A stretch of 64,000 nucleotides of DNA from Prostheceraeus crozeri. Taxonomy: Eukaryota; Platyhelminthes; Polycladida; Euryleptidae. The position numbers were made by a program, and so were the translations under genes. Below are positions 21,301-33,600 of this stretch, piece after piece (position 1 is the stretch's first letter; the number at the start of each line of letters is the position of its first letter). The DNA is taken from positions 372,001 through 436,000 of the forward strand of contig CAJQUW010005267.1 in assembly GCA_907163375.1 (NCBI GenBank), read 5' to 3'. A model generated the notes under the pieces. It was not told the origin of the DNA and made no database searches. It saw only the letters and a list, made by a program, of their open reading frames with translations.

Positions 21301-24217
21301 CTTCGCCTCCTCATGCATCATCTGATCCGCTTCGCCTGCTGCCACATCATCTGATCTACTTCGCCTATGCCCGCATCATCTGATCTCGCTTCGCCTACTC
21401 CTGCTTCATCTAATCACTCTTCGACTACTCCCGCTTCATCTGATCCACTTCGCCTACTTCCGCTTCATCTGATCCACTTCGCCTACTCCTGCTTCATCTG
21501 ATCCATTTCGCCTACTCCTCGTTCATCTGATCACACTTCGCCTACTCCTGCTTCATCTGATCACTCTTCGACTACTCCCGCTTCATCTGATCACTCTTCG
21601 ACTACTCCCGCTTCATCTGATCCACTTCGGCTACTGCCGCATCATCTGATCACCCTTCGACTACTCCTGCTTCATCCGATCCATTTCGCCTACTCCTGCT
21701 TCATCTGATCACTCTACGACTACTCGCGCTTCATCTGATCCACTTCGCCTACTCATGCTTCATCTGATCACTCCTCGACTACTTCCGCTTCATCTGATCT
21801 CGCTTCGCCTACTCCTGCTTCATCTGATCACTCTTCGACTACTCCTGCTTCACCTGATCCACTTCGCCTACTCCCGCTTCATCTGATCACTCTTCGACTA
21901 CTCCCGCTTCATCTGATTCACTTCGCCTACTCCTGCTTCATCTGATCACTCTTCGACTACTTCCGCTTCATCTGATCTCGCTTCGCCTGCTGCCGCATCG
22001 TCTGATCCACTTCGGCTACTCCTGCTTCATCTGATCACTCTTCGAATACTTCCGCTTCATCTGATCCTCTTCGACTACTCCTGCTTCATCTGATCACACT
22101 TCGCCTACTCCTGCTTCATCTGATCACTCCTCGACTACCCCCACTTCATCTGATCCACTTCGCCTGCTGCCGCATCATCTGATCCACTTCGCCTATGCCC
22201 GCATCATCTGATCTCGCTTCGCCTGCTGCCGCATCATCTGATCCACTTCGCCTACTCCTGCTTCATCTGATCCACTTCGCCTATGCGCGCATCATCTGAT
22301 CTCGCTTCCCCTGCTGCCGCATCATCTGATCCACTTCGCCTACTCCTGCTTTATCTGATCAGTCCTCGACTACTCCCTCTTCTTCTGATCCACTTCGCCT
22401 ATTCCCTCTTCATCTGATCACTCTTCGACTACTCCCGCTTCATCTGATCCACTTCCTCTACTCCTGCTTCATCTGCTCTCTCTCTGCGAATACTCCCGCA
22501 TCATCTGATCCACTTCGCCTACAGCCGCTTCATCTGATCACTCTTCGACTACTCCTAGTTCATCTGATCCACTTCATCAACTCCTGCTTCATCTAATCAC
22601 TGTTGGACTACTCCCGCTTCATCTCATCACTCTTCGCCTGCTGCCGAATCATTTGATCCATTTCGCCTACTGCCGCTTCATCTGATCACTCTTCAACTAC
22701 TCCCGCTTCATCTGATCCATTTCGCCTACTCCTGTTTCATCTGATCCATTTCGCCTACTCCCGCTTCATCTGATCACTCTTGGACTACTCCCACTTCATC
22801 TGATCCACTTCGCCTCCTCATGCATCATCTGATCCGGTTCGCCTGCTGCCGCATCATCTGATCTACTTCGCCTATGCCCGCATCATCTAATCTCGCTTCG
22901 CCTACTCCTGCTTCATCTGATCCACTTCGACTACTCCCTCTTCATCTGATCCACTTTGCCTACTTCCGCTTCATCTGATCCACTTCGCCTACTCCTGCTT
23001 CATCTGATCCACTTCGCCTACTCCTGCTTCATCTGATCACTCTTCGACTACTCCCGCTTCATCTGATCACTCTTCGACTACTCCCGCTTCATCTGATCCA
23101 CTTCGCCTACTGCCGCATCATCTGATCACTGTTCGACTACTCCTGCTTCATCCGATCCATTTCGCCTACTCCTGCTTCATCTGATCACTCTTCGACTACT
23201 CCCGCTTCATCTGATCCACTTCGCCTACTCATGCTTCATCTGATCACTCCTCGACTACTTCCGCTTCAACTGATCTCGCTTCGGCTACTCCTGCTTCAAC
23301 TGATCACTCTTCGACTACTCCCGCTTCACCTGATCCACTTCGCCTATTTCCGCTTCATCTGATCCAGTTCGCCTACTCCTGCTTCATCTGATCCATTTCG
23401 CCTACTCCTCGTTCATCTGATCACACTTCGCCTACTCCTGCTTCATCTGATCACTCTTCGACTACTCCAGCTTCATCTGATCAACTTCGCCTGCTGCAAC
23501 ATCATCTGATCACTCTTCGCCTGCTCCCGCATCATCTGATCTACTTCGCCTACTCCCGCTTCATCTGATCACTCTTCGACTACTCCTGCTTCACCTGATC
23601 CACTTCGCCTACTAACGCTTCATCTGATCACTCTTCGACTACTCCCGCTTCATCTGATCCACTTCGCCTACTCATGCTTCATCTGATCACTCCTCGACTA
23701 CTTCCGCTTCATCTGATCTCGCTTCGCGTGCTGCCGCATCGACTGATCTACTTCGGCTACTCCTGTTCATCTGATCACTCTTCGACTACTCCTGCTTCAT
23801 CTGATCCACTTCGCCTACTCCTGCTTCATCTGATCACTCCTCGACTACCCCCACTTCATCTGATCCACTTCGCCTGCTGCCGCATCATCTGATCCACTTC
23901 GCCTATGCCCGCATCATCTGATCTCGCTTCGCCTGCTGCCGCATCATCTGATCCACTTCGCCTACTCCTGCTTCATCTGATCCACTTCGCCTATGCCCGC
24001 ATCATCTGATCTCGCTTCCCCTGCTGCCGCATCATCTGATCCACTTCGCCTACTCCTGCTTCATCTGATCAGTCCTCGACTACTCCCTCTTCTTCTGATC
24101 CACTTCGCCTATTCCCGCTTCATCTGATCACTCTTCGACTACTCCCGCTTCATCTGATGCACTTCACCTACTCCTGCTTTATCTGATCTCTCTGCGACTA
24201 CTCCTGGGACATCTTCC

Positions 24218-24490
24218 TTGCCTACGCCCGCTTCATCTGACCCCGCCGCGCCTAGTCCCGCTTCATCTGACCCCGCCGCGCCTAGTCCCGCTTCATCTGA
24301 CCCCGCCGCGCCTAGTCCCGCTTCATCTGACCCCGCCGCGCCTAGTCCCGCTTCATCTGACCTCGCCTCGCCTACTCACGCTTCATCTGACTCCGCCGCG
24401 CCTAGTCCCGCTTCATCTGACCCCGCCGCGCCTAGTCCCGCTTCATCTGACCTCGCCTCGCCTACTCCCGCTTCATCTGCTTCCACTTGA
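24218..24490 (+). repeat. Cluster of GCCGCGCCTAG 30-bp units, copy 1
   Basis: Nine 30-bp units of the form TCTGACCCCGCCGCGCCTAG run without a phase change. They read an in-frame repeat of PASSDPAAPS with PASSDLASPT and PTHASSDSAAPS variants, then close at a TGA. The frame begins at TTG, not ATG. GC content is higher than the rest of the array. Confidence 0.8.
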
Positions 24491-25346
24491 TCTGATCTCA
24501 TTCGCCTACTCCCACTTCATCTTCCTTGCCTACGCCCGCTTCATCTGACCCCACCTCGCCTACTCACGCTTCATCTGATCCACTTCATCTACTCCTGCTT
24601 CATCTAATCACTCTTAGACTACTCCCGCTTCATCTGATCACTCTTCGCCTATGCCCGCATCATCTAATCTCGCTTCGCCTACTCCTGCTTCATCTGATCA
24701 CTCTTCGACTACTCCCTCTTCATCTGATCCACTTCGCCTACTTCCGCTTCATCTGATCCACTTCGCCTACTCCTGCTTCATCTGATCCATTTCGCCTACT
24801 CCTCGTTCATCTGATCACACTTCGCCTACTCCTGCTTCATCTGATCACTCTTCGACTACTCCCGCTTCATCTGATCCACTTCGCCTACTGCCGCATCATC
24901 TGATCACTCTTCGACTACTCCTGCTTCATCCTATCCATTTCGCCTACTCCTGCTTCATTTGATCACTCTTCGACTACTCCCGCTTCATCTGATCCTCTTC
25001 GACTACTCCTGCTTCATCTGATCCAGTTCGCCTACTCCTGCTTCATCTGATCACTCCTCGACTACCCCCACTTCATCTGATCCACTTCGCCTGCTGCCGC
25101 ATCATCTGATCCACTTCGCCTATGCCCGCATCATCTGATCTCGCTTCCCCTGCTGCCGCATCATCTGATCCACTTCGCCTACTCCTGCTTCATCTGATCA
25201 GTCCTCGACTACTCCCTCTTCTTCTGATCCACTTCGCCTATTCCCGCTTCATCTGATCACTCTTCGACTACTCCCGCTTCATCTGATCCACTTCACCTAC
25301 TCCTGCTTTATCTGATCTCTCTGCGACTACTCCTGCGACATCTTCC

Positions 25347-25559
25347 TTGCCTACGCCCGCTTCATCTGACCCCGCCGCGCCTAGTCCCGCTTCATCTGAC
25401 CCCGCCGCGCCTAGTCCCGCTTCATCTGACCCCGCCGCGCCTAGTCCCGCTTCATCTGACCTCGCCTCGCCTACTCACGCTTCATCTGACTCCGCCGCGC
25501 CTAGTCCCGCTTCATGTGACTCCGCCTCGCCTACTCCCGCTTCATCTGCTTCCACTTGA
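25347..25559 (+). repeat. Cluster of GCCGCGCCTAG 30-bp units, shorter form
   Basis: Seven 30-bp units in the same phase as the 24.2-kb cluster. It is preceded by the same leader ACATCTTCCTTGCCTACGCC, so the two clusters are themselves a duplication with loss of units (spacing 1,129 bp). Confidence 0.75.
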
Positions 25560-26765
25560 TCTGATCTCATTCGCCTACTCCCACTTCATCTTCCTTGCTT
25601 ACGCCCGCTTCATCTGACCCCACCTCGCCTACTCACGCTTCATCTGATCCACTTCATCTACTCCTGCTTCATCTAATCACTCTTAGACTACTCCCGCTTC
25701 ATCTGATCACTCTTCAACTACTACCACTTCATCTGATCCACTTCGCCTGCTCATGCATCATCTGATCCGCTTCGCCTGCTGCCGCATCATCTGATCTACT
25801 TCGCCTATGCCCGCATCATCTGATCTCGCTTCGCCTACTCCTGCTTCATCTGATCACTCTTCGACTACTCCGCTTCATCTGATCCACTTTGCCTACTTCT
25901 GCTTCATCTGATCCACTTCGCCTACTTCTGCTTCATCTGATCCATTTCGCCTACTCCTCGTTCATCTGATCACGCTTCGCCTACTCCTGCTTCATCTGAT
26001 CACTCTTCGACTACTCCCGCTTCATCTGATCCACCTCGCCTACTCCCGCTTCATCTGATCCACTTCGCCTATGCCCGCATCATCTGATCCACTTCGCCTA
26101 CTCCCGCTTCATCTGATCACTCTTCGACTACTCCTGCTTCACCTGATCCACTTCGCCTACTCCCGCTTTATCTGATCACTCTTTGACTACTCCCGCTTCA
26201 TCTGATCCGCTTCGCCTACTCATGCTTCATCTGATCACTCCTCGACTACTTCGGCTTCATCTGATCCACTTCGCCTCCTCATGCATCATCTGATCCACTT
26301 CGCCTGCTGCAACATCATCTGATCCACTTCGCCTATGCCCGCATCATCTGATCTCGCTTCGCCTGCTGCCGTATCATCTGATCCCCTTCGCCTACTCCTG
26401 CTTCATCTGATCCACTTCGCCTATGCCCGCATCATCTGATCTCGCTTCCCCTGCTGCCGCATCATCTGATCCACTTCGCCTACTCCTGCTTCATCTGATC
26501 AGTCCTCGACTACTCCCGCTTCATCTGATCACTCTTCGACTACTACCACTTCATCTGATCCACTTCGCCTGCTCATGCATCGTCTGATCCGCTTCGCCTG
26601 CTGCCGCATCATCTGATCTACTTCGCCTTTGCCCGCATCATCTGATCTCGCTTCGCCTACTCCCGCTTCATCTGATCACTCTTCGACTACTCCCGCTTCA
26701 TCTGATGCACTTCACCTACTCCTGCTTTATCTGATCTCTCTGCGACTACTCCTGGGACATCTTCC

Positions 26766-27038
26766 TTGCCTACGCCCGCTTCATCTGACCCCGCCGCGCC
26801 TAGTCCCGCTTCATCTGACCCCGCCGCGCCTAGTCCCGCTTCATCTGACCCCGCCGCGCCTAGTCCCGCTTCATCTGACCCCGCCGCGCCTAGTCCCGCT
26901 TCATCTGACCTCGCCTCGCCTACTCACGCTTCATCTGACTCCGCCGCGCCTAGTCCCGCTTCATCTGACCCCGCCGCGCCTAGTCCCGCTTCATCTGACC
27001 TCGCCTCGCCTACTCCCGCTTCATCTGCTTCCACTTGA
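26766..27038 (+). repeat. Cluster of GCCGCGCCTAG 30-bp units, copy 2
   Basis: Same sequence as 24,218-24,490, displaced by exactly 2,548 bp as part of the block duplication. Confidence 0.8.
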
Positions 27039-27894
27039 TCTGATCTCATTCGCCTACTCCCACTTCATCTTCCTTGCCTACGCCCGCTTCATCTGACCCC
27101 ACCTCGCCTACTCACGCTTCATCTGATCCACTTCATCTACTCCTGCTTCATCTAATCACTCTTAGACTACTCCCGCTTCATCTGATCACTCTTCGCCTAT
27201 GCCCGCATCATCTAATCTCGCTTCGCCTACTCCTGCTTCATCTGATCACTCTTCGACTACTCCCTCTTCATCTGATCCACTTCGCCTACTTCCGCTTCAT
27301 CTGATCCACTTCGCCTACTCCTGCTTCATCTGATCCATTTCGCCTACTCCTCGTTCATCTGATCACACTTCGCCTACTCCTGCTTCATCTGATCACTCTT
27401 CGACTACTCCCGCTTCATCTGATCCACTTCGCCTACTGCCGCATCATCTGATCACTCTTCGACTACTCCTGCTTCATCCTATCCATTTCGCCTACTCCTG
27501 CTTCATTTGATCACTCTTCGACTACTCCCGCTTCATCTGATCCTCTTCGACTACTCCTGCTTCATCTGATCCAGTTCGCCTACTCCTGCTTCATCTGATC
27601 ACTCCTCGACTACCCCCACTTCATCTGATCCACTTCGCCTGCTGCCGCATCATCTGATCCACTTCGCCTATGCCCGCATCATCTGATCTCGCTTCCCCTG
27701 CTGCCGCATCATCTGATCCACTTCGCCTACTCCTGCTTCATCTGATCAGTCCTCGACTACTCCCTCTTCTTCTGATCCACTTCGCCTATTCCCGCTTCAT
27801 CTGATCACTCTTCGACTACTCCCGCTTCATCTGATCCACTTCACCTACTCCTGCTTTATCTGATCTCTCTGCGACTACTCCTGCGACATCTTCC

Positions 27895-28107
27895 TTGCCT
27901 ACGCCCGCTTCATCTGACCCCGCCGCGCCTAGTCCCGCTTCATCTGACCCCGCCGCGCCTAGTCCCGCTTCATCTGACCCCGCCGCGCCTAGTCCCGCTT
28001 CATCTGACCTCGCCTCGCCTACTCACGCTTCATCTGACTCCGCCGCGCCTAGTCCCGCTTCATGTGACTCCGCCTCGCCTACTCCCGCTTCATCTGCTTC
28101 CACTTGA
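27895..28107 (+). repeat. Cluster of GCCGCGCCTAG 30-bp units, shorter form copy 2
   Basis: Same sequence as 25,347-25,559, displaced by 2,548 bp. Confidence 0.8.
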
Positions 28108-29692
28108 TCTGATCTCATTCGCCTACTCCCACTTCATCTTCCTTGCTTACGCCCGCTTCATCTGACCCCACCTCGCCTACTCACGCTTCATCTGATCCAC
28201 TTCATCTACTCCTGCTTCATCTAATCACTCTTAGACTACTCCCGCTTCATCTGATCACTCTTCAACTACTACCACTTCATCTGATCCACTTCGCCTGCTC
28301 ATGCATCATCTGATCCGCTTCGCCTGCTGCCGCATCATCTGATCTACTTCGCCTATGCCCGCATCATCTGATCTCGCTTCGCCTACTCCTGCTTCATCTG
28401 ATCACTCTTCGACTACTCCCGCTTCATCTGATCCACTTTGCCTACTTCTGCTTCATCTGATCCACTTCGCCTACTTCTGCTTCATCTGATCCATTTCGCC
28501 TACTCCTCGTTCATCTGATCACGCTTCGCCTACTCCTGCTTCATCTGATCACTCTTCGACTACTCCCGCTTCATCTGATCCACCTCGCCTACTCCCGCTT
28601 CATCTGATCCACTTCGCCTATGCCCGCATCATCTGATCCACTTCGCCTACTCCCGCTTCATCTGATCACTCTTCGACTACTCCTGCTTCACCTGATCCAC
28701 TTCGCCTACTCCCGCTTTATCTGATCACTCTTTGACTACTCCCGCTTCATCTGATCCGCTTCGCCTACTCATGCTTCATCTGATCACTCCTCGACTACTT
28801 CGGCTTCATCTGATCCACTTCGCCTCCTCATGCATCATCTGATCCACTTCGCCTGCTGCAACATCATCTGATCCACTTCGCCTATGCCCGCATCATCTGA
28901 TCTCGCTTCGCCTGCTGCCGTATCATCTGATCCCCTTCGCCTACTCCTGCTTCATCTGATCCACTTCGCCTATGCCCGCATCATCTGATCTCGCTTCCCC
29001 TGCTGCCGCATCATCTGATCCACTTCGCCTACTCCTGCTTCATCTGATCAGTCCTCGACTACTCCCGCTTCATCTGATCACTCTTCGACTACTACCACTT
29101 CATCTGATCCACTTCGCCTGCTCATGCATCGTCTGATCCGCTTCGCCTGCTGCCGCATCATCTGATCTACTTCGCCTTTGCCCGCATCATCTGATCTCGC
29201 TTCGCCTACTCCTGCTTCATCTGATCACTCTTCGACTACTCCCGCTTCATCTGATCACTCTTCGACTACTACCACTTCATCTGATCCACTTCGCCTGCTC
29301 ATGCATCATCTGATCCGCTTCGCCTGCTGCCGCATCATCTGATCTACTTCGCCTATGCCCTCATCATCTGATCCACTTCGACTACTCCTGCTTCATCCGA
29401 TCCACTTCGCCTACTTCTGCTTCATCTGATCCACTTCGCCTGCTCATGCTTCATCCGATCCACTTCACCTGCTCATGCATCATCTGATCCGCTTCGCCTG
29501 CTGCCGCATCATCTGATCTACTTCGCCTATGCCCTCATCATCTGATCCACTTCGACTACTCCTGCTTCATCCGATCCACTTCGCCTACTCCTGCTTCATT
29601 TGATACATTTTGCCTACTCCTCGTTCATCTGATCCATTTCGCCTACTCCTCGTTCATCTGATCACACTTCGCCTACTCCTGCTTCATCTGAT

Positions 29693-30614
29693 CACTCTTC
29701 GACTACTCCTGCTTCATCTGATCACTCTTCGACTACTCCCGCTTCATCTGATCAGTCCTCGACTACTCACTCTTCTTCTGATCCACTTCGCCTACTCCTG
29801 CTTCATCTGATCAGTCCTCGACTACTCACTCTTCTTCTGATCCACTTCGCCTATTCCCGCTTCATCTGATCACTCTTCGACTACTCCTGCTTCATCTGAT
29901 CACTCTTCGACTACTCCCGCTTCATCTGATCAGTCCTCGACTACTCACTCTTCTTCTGATCCACTTCGCCTACTCCTGCTTCATCTGATCAGTCCTCGAC
30001 TACTCACTCTTCTTCTGATCCACTTCGCCTATTCCCGCTTCATCTGATCACTCTTCGACTACTCCCGCTTCATCTGATCCACTTCACCTACTCCTGCTTC
30101 ATCTGATCACTCTTCGACTACTCCTGCTTCATCCGATCCATTTCGCCTACTCCTGCTTCATCTGATCACTCTTCGACTACTCCCAATTCATCTGATCCAC
30201 TTCATCTACTCCTACTTCATCTAATCCCTCTTGGACTACCCCCGCTTCATCTGATCACTCTTCGCCTGCTGCCGAATCATTTGATCCATTTCGCCTACTG
30301 CCCGCTTCATCTGATCACTCTTCGACTACTCCCGCTTCATCTGATCCACTTCACCTACTCCTGCTTCATCTGATCACTCTTCGACTACTCCTGCTTCATC
30401 CGATCCATTTCGCCTACTCCTGCTTCATCTGATCACTCTTCGACTACTCCCAATTCATCTGATCCACTTCATCTACTCCTACTTCATCTAATCCCTCTTG
30501 GACTACCCCCGCTTCATCTGATCACTCTTCGCCTGCTGCCGAATCATTTGATCCATTTCGCCTACTGCCCGGTTCATCTGATCACTCTTCAACTACTCCC
30601 GCTTCATCTGATCC
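29693..30614 (+). repeat. Local 178-bp and 267-bp duplications in the array
   Basis: A six-unit block starting at 29,693 repeats at 29,871 (178 bp), marked by the rare CTCACTCTTCTTCTG variant. A nine-unit block starting at 30,081 repeats at 30,348 (267 bp), marked by CTCCCAATTCATCTG and CCTCTTGGACTACCC. These are small-scale counterparts of the kilobase duplications further on. Confidence 0.75.
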
Positions 30615-33600
30615 ATTTCGCCTACTCCTGTTTCATCTGATCCATTTCGCCTACTCCCGCTTCATCTGATCACTCTTGGACTACTCCCACTTCATCTGAT
30701 CCACTTCGCCTCCTCATGCATCATCTGATCCGCTTCGCCTGCTGCCGCATCATCTGATCTACTTCGCCTATGCCCGCATCATCTGATCTCGCTTCGCCTA
30801 CTCCTGCTTCATCTGATCACTCTTCGACTACTCCCGCTTCATCTGATCACTCCTCGACTACTCCCGCTTCATCTGATCCACTTCGCCTACTGCCGCATCA
30901 TCTGATCACTCTTCGACTACTCCTGCTTCATCCGATCCATTTCGCCTACTCCTGCTTCATCTGATCACTCTACGACTACTCGCGCTTCATCTGATCCACT
31001 TGGCCTACTTCCGTTTCATCTGATCCAGTTCGCCTACTCCTGCTTCATCTGATCCATTTCGCCTACTCCTCGTTCATCTTATCACACTTCGCCTACTCCT
31101 GCTTCATCTGATCACTCCTCGACTACTCCCGCTTTATCTGATCACTCTTCGACTACTCCCGCTTCATCTGATCCACTTCGCCTGCTGCAACATCATCTGA
31201 TCACTCTTCGCCTGCTGCCACATCATCTGATCCACTTCGACTACTCCTGCTTCATCTGATCCACTTCGCCTACTCCCGCTTCATCTGATCACTCTTCGAC
31301 TACTCCCGCTTCATCTGATCCACTTCGCCTACTCATGCTTCATCTGATCACTCCTCGACTACTTCCGCTTCATCTGATCTCGCTTCGCCTGCTGCCGCAT
31401 CGTCTGATCCACTTCGGCTACTCCTGCTTCATCTGATCACTCTTCGACTACTCCCGCTTCATCTGATCCTCTTCGACTACTCCTGCTTCATCTGATCCTC
31501 TTCGCCTACTCCTGCTTCATCTGATCACTCCTCGACTACCCCTACTTCATCTGATCCACTTCGCCTACTCCTGCTTCATCTGATCCACTTCGCCTATTCC
31601 CGCATCATCTGATCTCGCTTCCCCTGCTGCCGCATCATCTGATCCACTTCGCCTACTCCTGCTTCATCTGATCAGTCCTCGACTACTCCCTCTTCTTCTG
31701 ATCCACTTCAACTATTCCCGCTTCATCTGATCACTCTTCGACTACTCCCGCTTCATCTGATCCACTTGACCTACTCCTGCTTCATCTGCTCTCTCTGCGA
31801 CTACTCCCGGTTCATCTGACCCACTTCGCCTACAGCCGCATCATCTGATCACTCTTCGACTACTCCCAATTCATCTGATCCACTTCGCCTACTTCCGTTT
31901 CATCTGATCACTCTTCGACTACTCCCGCTTCATCTGATCCACTTCGCCTACTGCCGCATCATCTGATCACTCTTCGACTACTCCTGCTTCATCCGATCCA
32001 TTTCGCCTACTCCTGCTTCATCTGATCAGTCCTCGACTACTCCCTCTTCTTCTGATCCACTTCGCCTATTCCCGCTTCATCTGATCCACTTCACCTACTC
32101 CTGCTTCATCTGATCTCTCTGCGACTACTCCCGGTTCATCTGACCCACTTCGCCTACAGCCGCATCATCTGATCAGTCTTCGACTACTCCTGCTTTATCC
32201 AATCCTTTTCGCCTACTCCTGCTTCATCTGATCCACTTCGCCTACTCCTGCTTCATCTGATCCATTTCGCCTACTCCTCGTTCATCTGATCCATTTCGCC
32301 TACTCCTCGTTCATCAGATCACACTTCGCCTACTACTGCTTCATCTGATCACTCTTCGACTACTCCCGCTTCATCAGATCACTCTTCGACTACTCCCGCT
32401 TCATCTGATCCACTTCGCCTACTGCCGCATCATCTGATCACTCTTCGACTACTCCTGCTTCATCCGATCCATTTCGCCTACTCCTGCTTCATCTAATCAC
32501 TCTTCGACTACTCCCGCTTCATCTGATCCACTTCGCCTACTCCCGCTTCATCTGATCACTCTTCGACTACTCCTGCTTCACCTGATCCACTTTGCCTACT
32601 CCCGCTTCATCTGATCACTCTTCGACTACTCCCGCTTCATCTGATCCACTTCGCCTACTCATGCTTCATCTGATCACTCCTCGACTACTTCGGCTTCATC
32701 TGATCCACTTCGCCTCCTCATGCATCATCTGATCCACTTCGCCTGCTGCAACATCATCTGATCCACTTCGCCTATATCCGCTTCATCTGATCTCGCTTCG
32801 CCTGCAGCCGCATCATCTGATCTCGCTTCGCCTGCTGCCGCATCGTCTGATCCACTTCGGCTACTCCCGCTTCATCTGATCCACTTCGGCTACTTCTGCT
32901 TCATCTGATCCACTTCGCCTACTCCTGCTTCATTTGATCCATTTCGCCTACTCCTCGTTCATCTGATCCATTTCGCCAACTCCTCGTTCATCTGATCCAT
33001 TTCGCCTACTCCTGCTTCATCTGATCACTCTTCGACTACTCCCGCTTCATCTGATCACTCTTCGACTACTCCCGCTTCATCTGATCCACTTCGCCTACTG
33101 CCGCATCATCTGATCACTCTTCGACTACTCCTGCTTCATCCGATCCACTTCGCCTACTCCTGCTTCATCTGATGAGTCCTCGACTACTCCCTCTTCTTCT
33201 GATCCACTTCGCCTATTCCCGCTTCATCTGATCACTCTTCGCCTACTCCCGCTTCATCTGATCCACTTCACCTACTCCTGCTTCATCTGATCTCTCTGCG
33301 ACTACTCCCGCTTCATGTGATCCACTTCGCCTACAGCCGCATCATCTGATCACTCTTCGACTACTCCTGCTTCATCTGATCCACTTCACCTACTCCTGCT
33401 TCATCTGATCTCTCTGCGACTACTCCCGCTTCATCTGATCACTCTTCGACTACTCCTACTTCATCTGATCACTCTTTGACTACTCCCGCTTCATCTGATC
33501 TACTTCGCCTACAGGCGCATCATCTGATCACTCTTCGACTACTCCTGCTTCATCTGATCACTCTTGGACTACCCCCGCTTCATCTGATCACTCTTCGCCT

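Larger units (their letters stand above)
24110..29250 (+). repeat. Tandem duplication of a 2,548-bp block in the array
   Basis: The sequence from about 24,110 repeats from about 26,658 at a constant offset of 2,548 bp. Checked landmarks are 24181/26729, 24526/27074, 25347/27895 and the tail near 26582/29131. The offset changes by one base through a single C present in the second copy near 28,410. Otherwise the compared lines are identical. The match ends near 29,250. A block of about 86 units copied this faithfully implies a very recent event or an assembly duplication. Confidence 0.85.

Noticed and set aside
24218-24490. In-frame PASSDPAAPS repeat frames (also at 25,347, 26,766, 27,895 and elsewhere in the array) as protein-coding genes
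   Set aside because: They start at TTG, not ATG, end at TGA as soon as a 29-bp unit occurs, lack splice sites and recur identically through block duplication. They are a by-product of 30-bp units.
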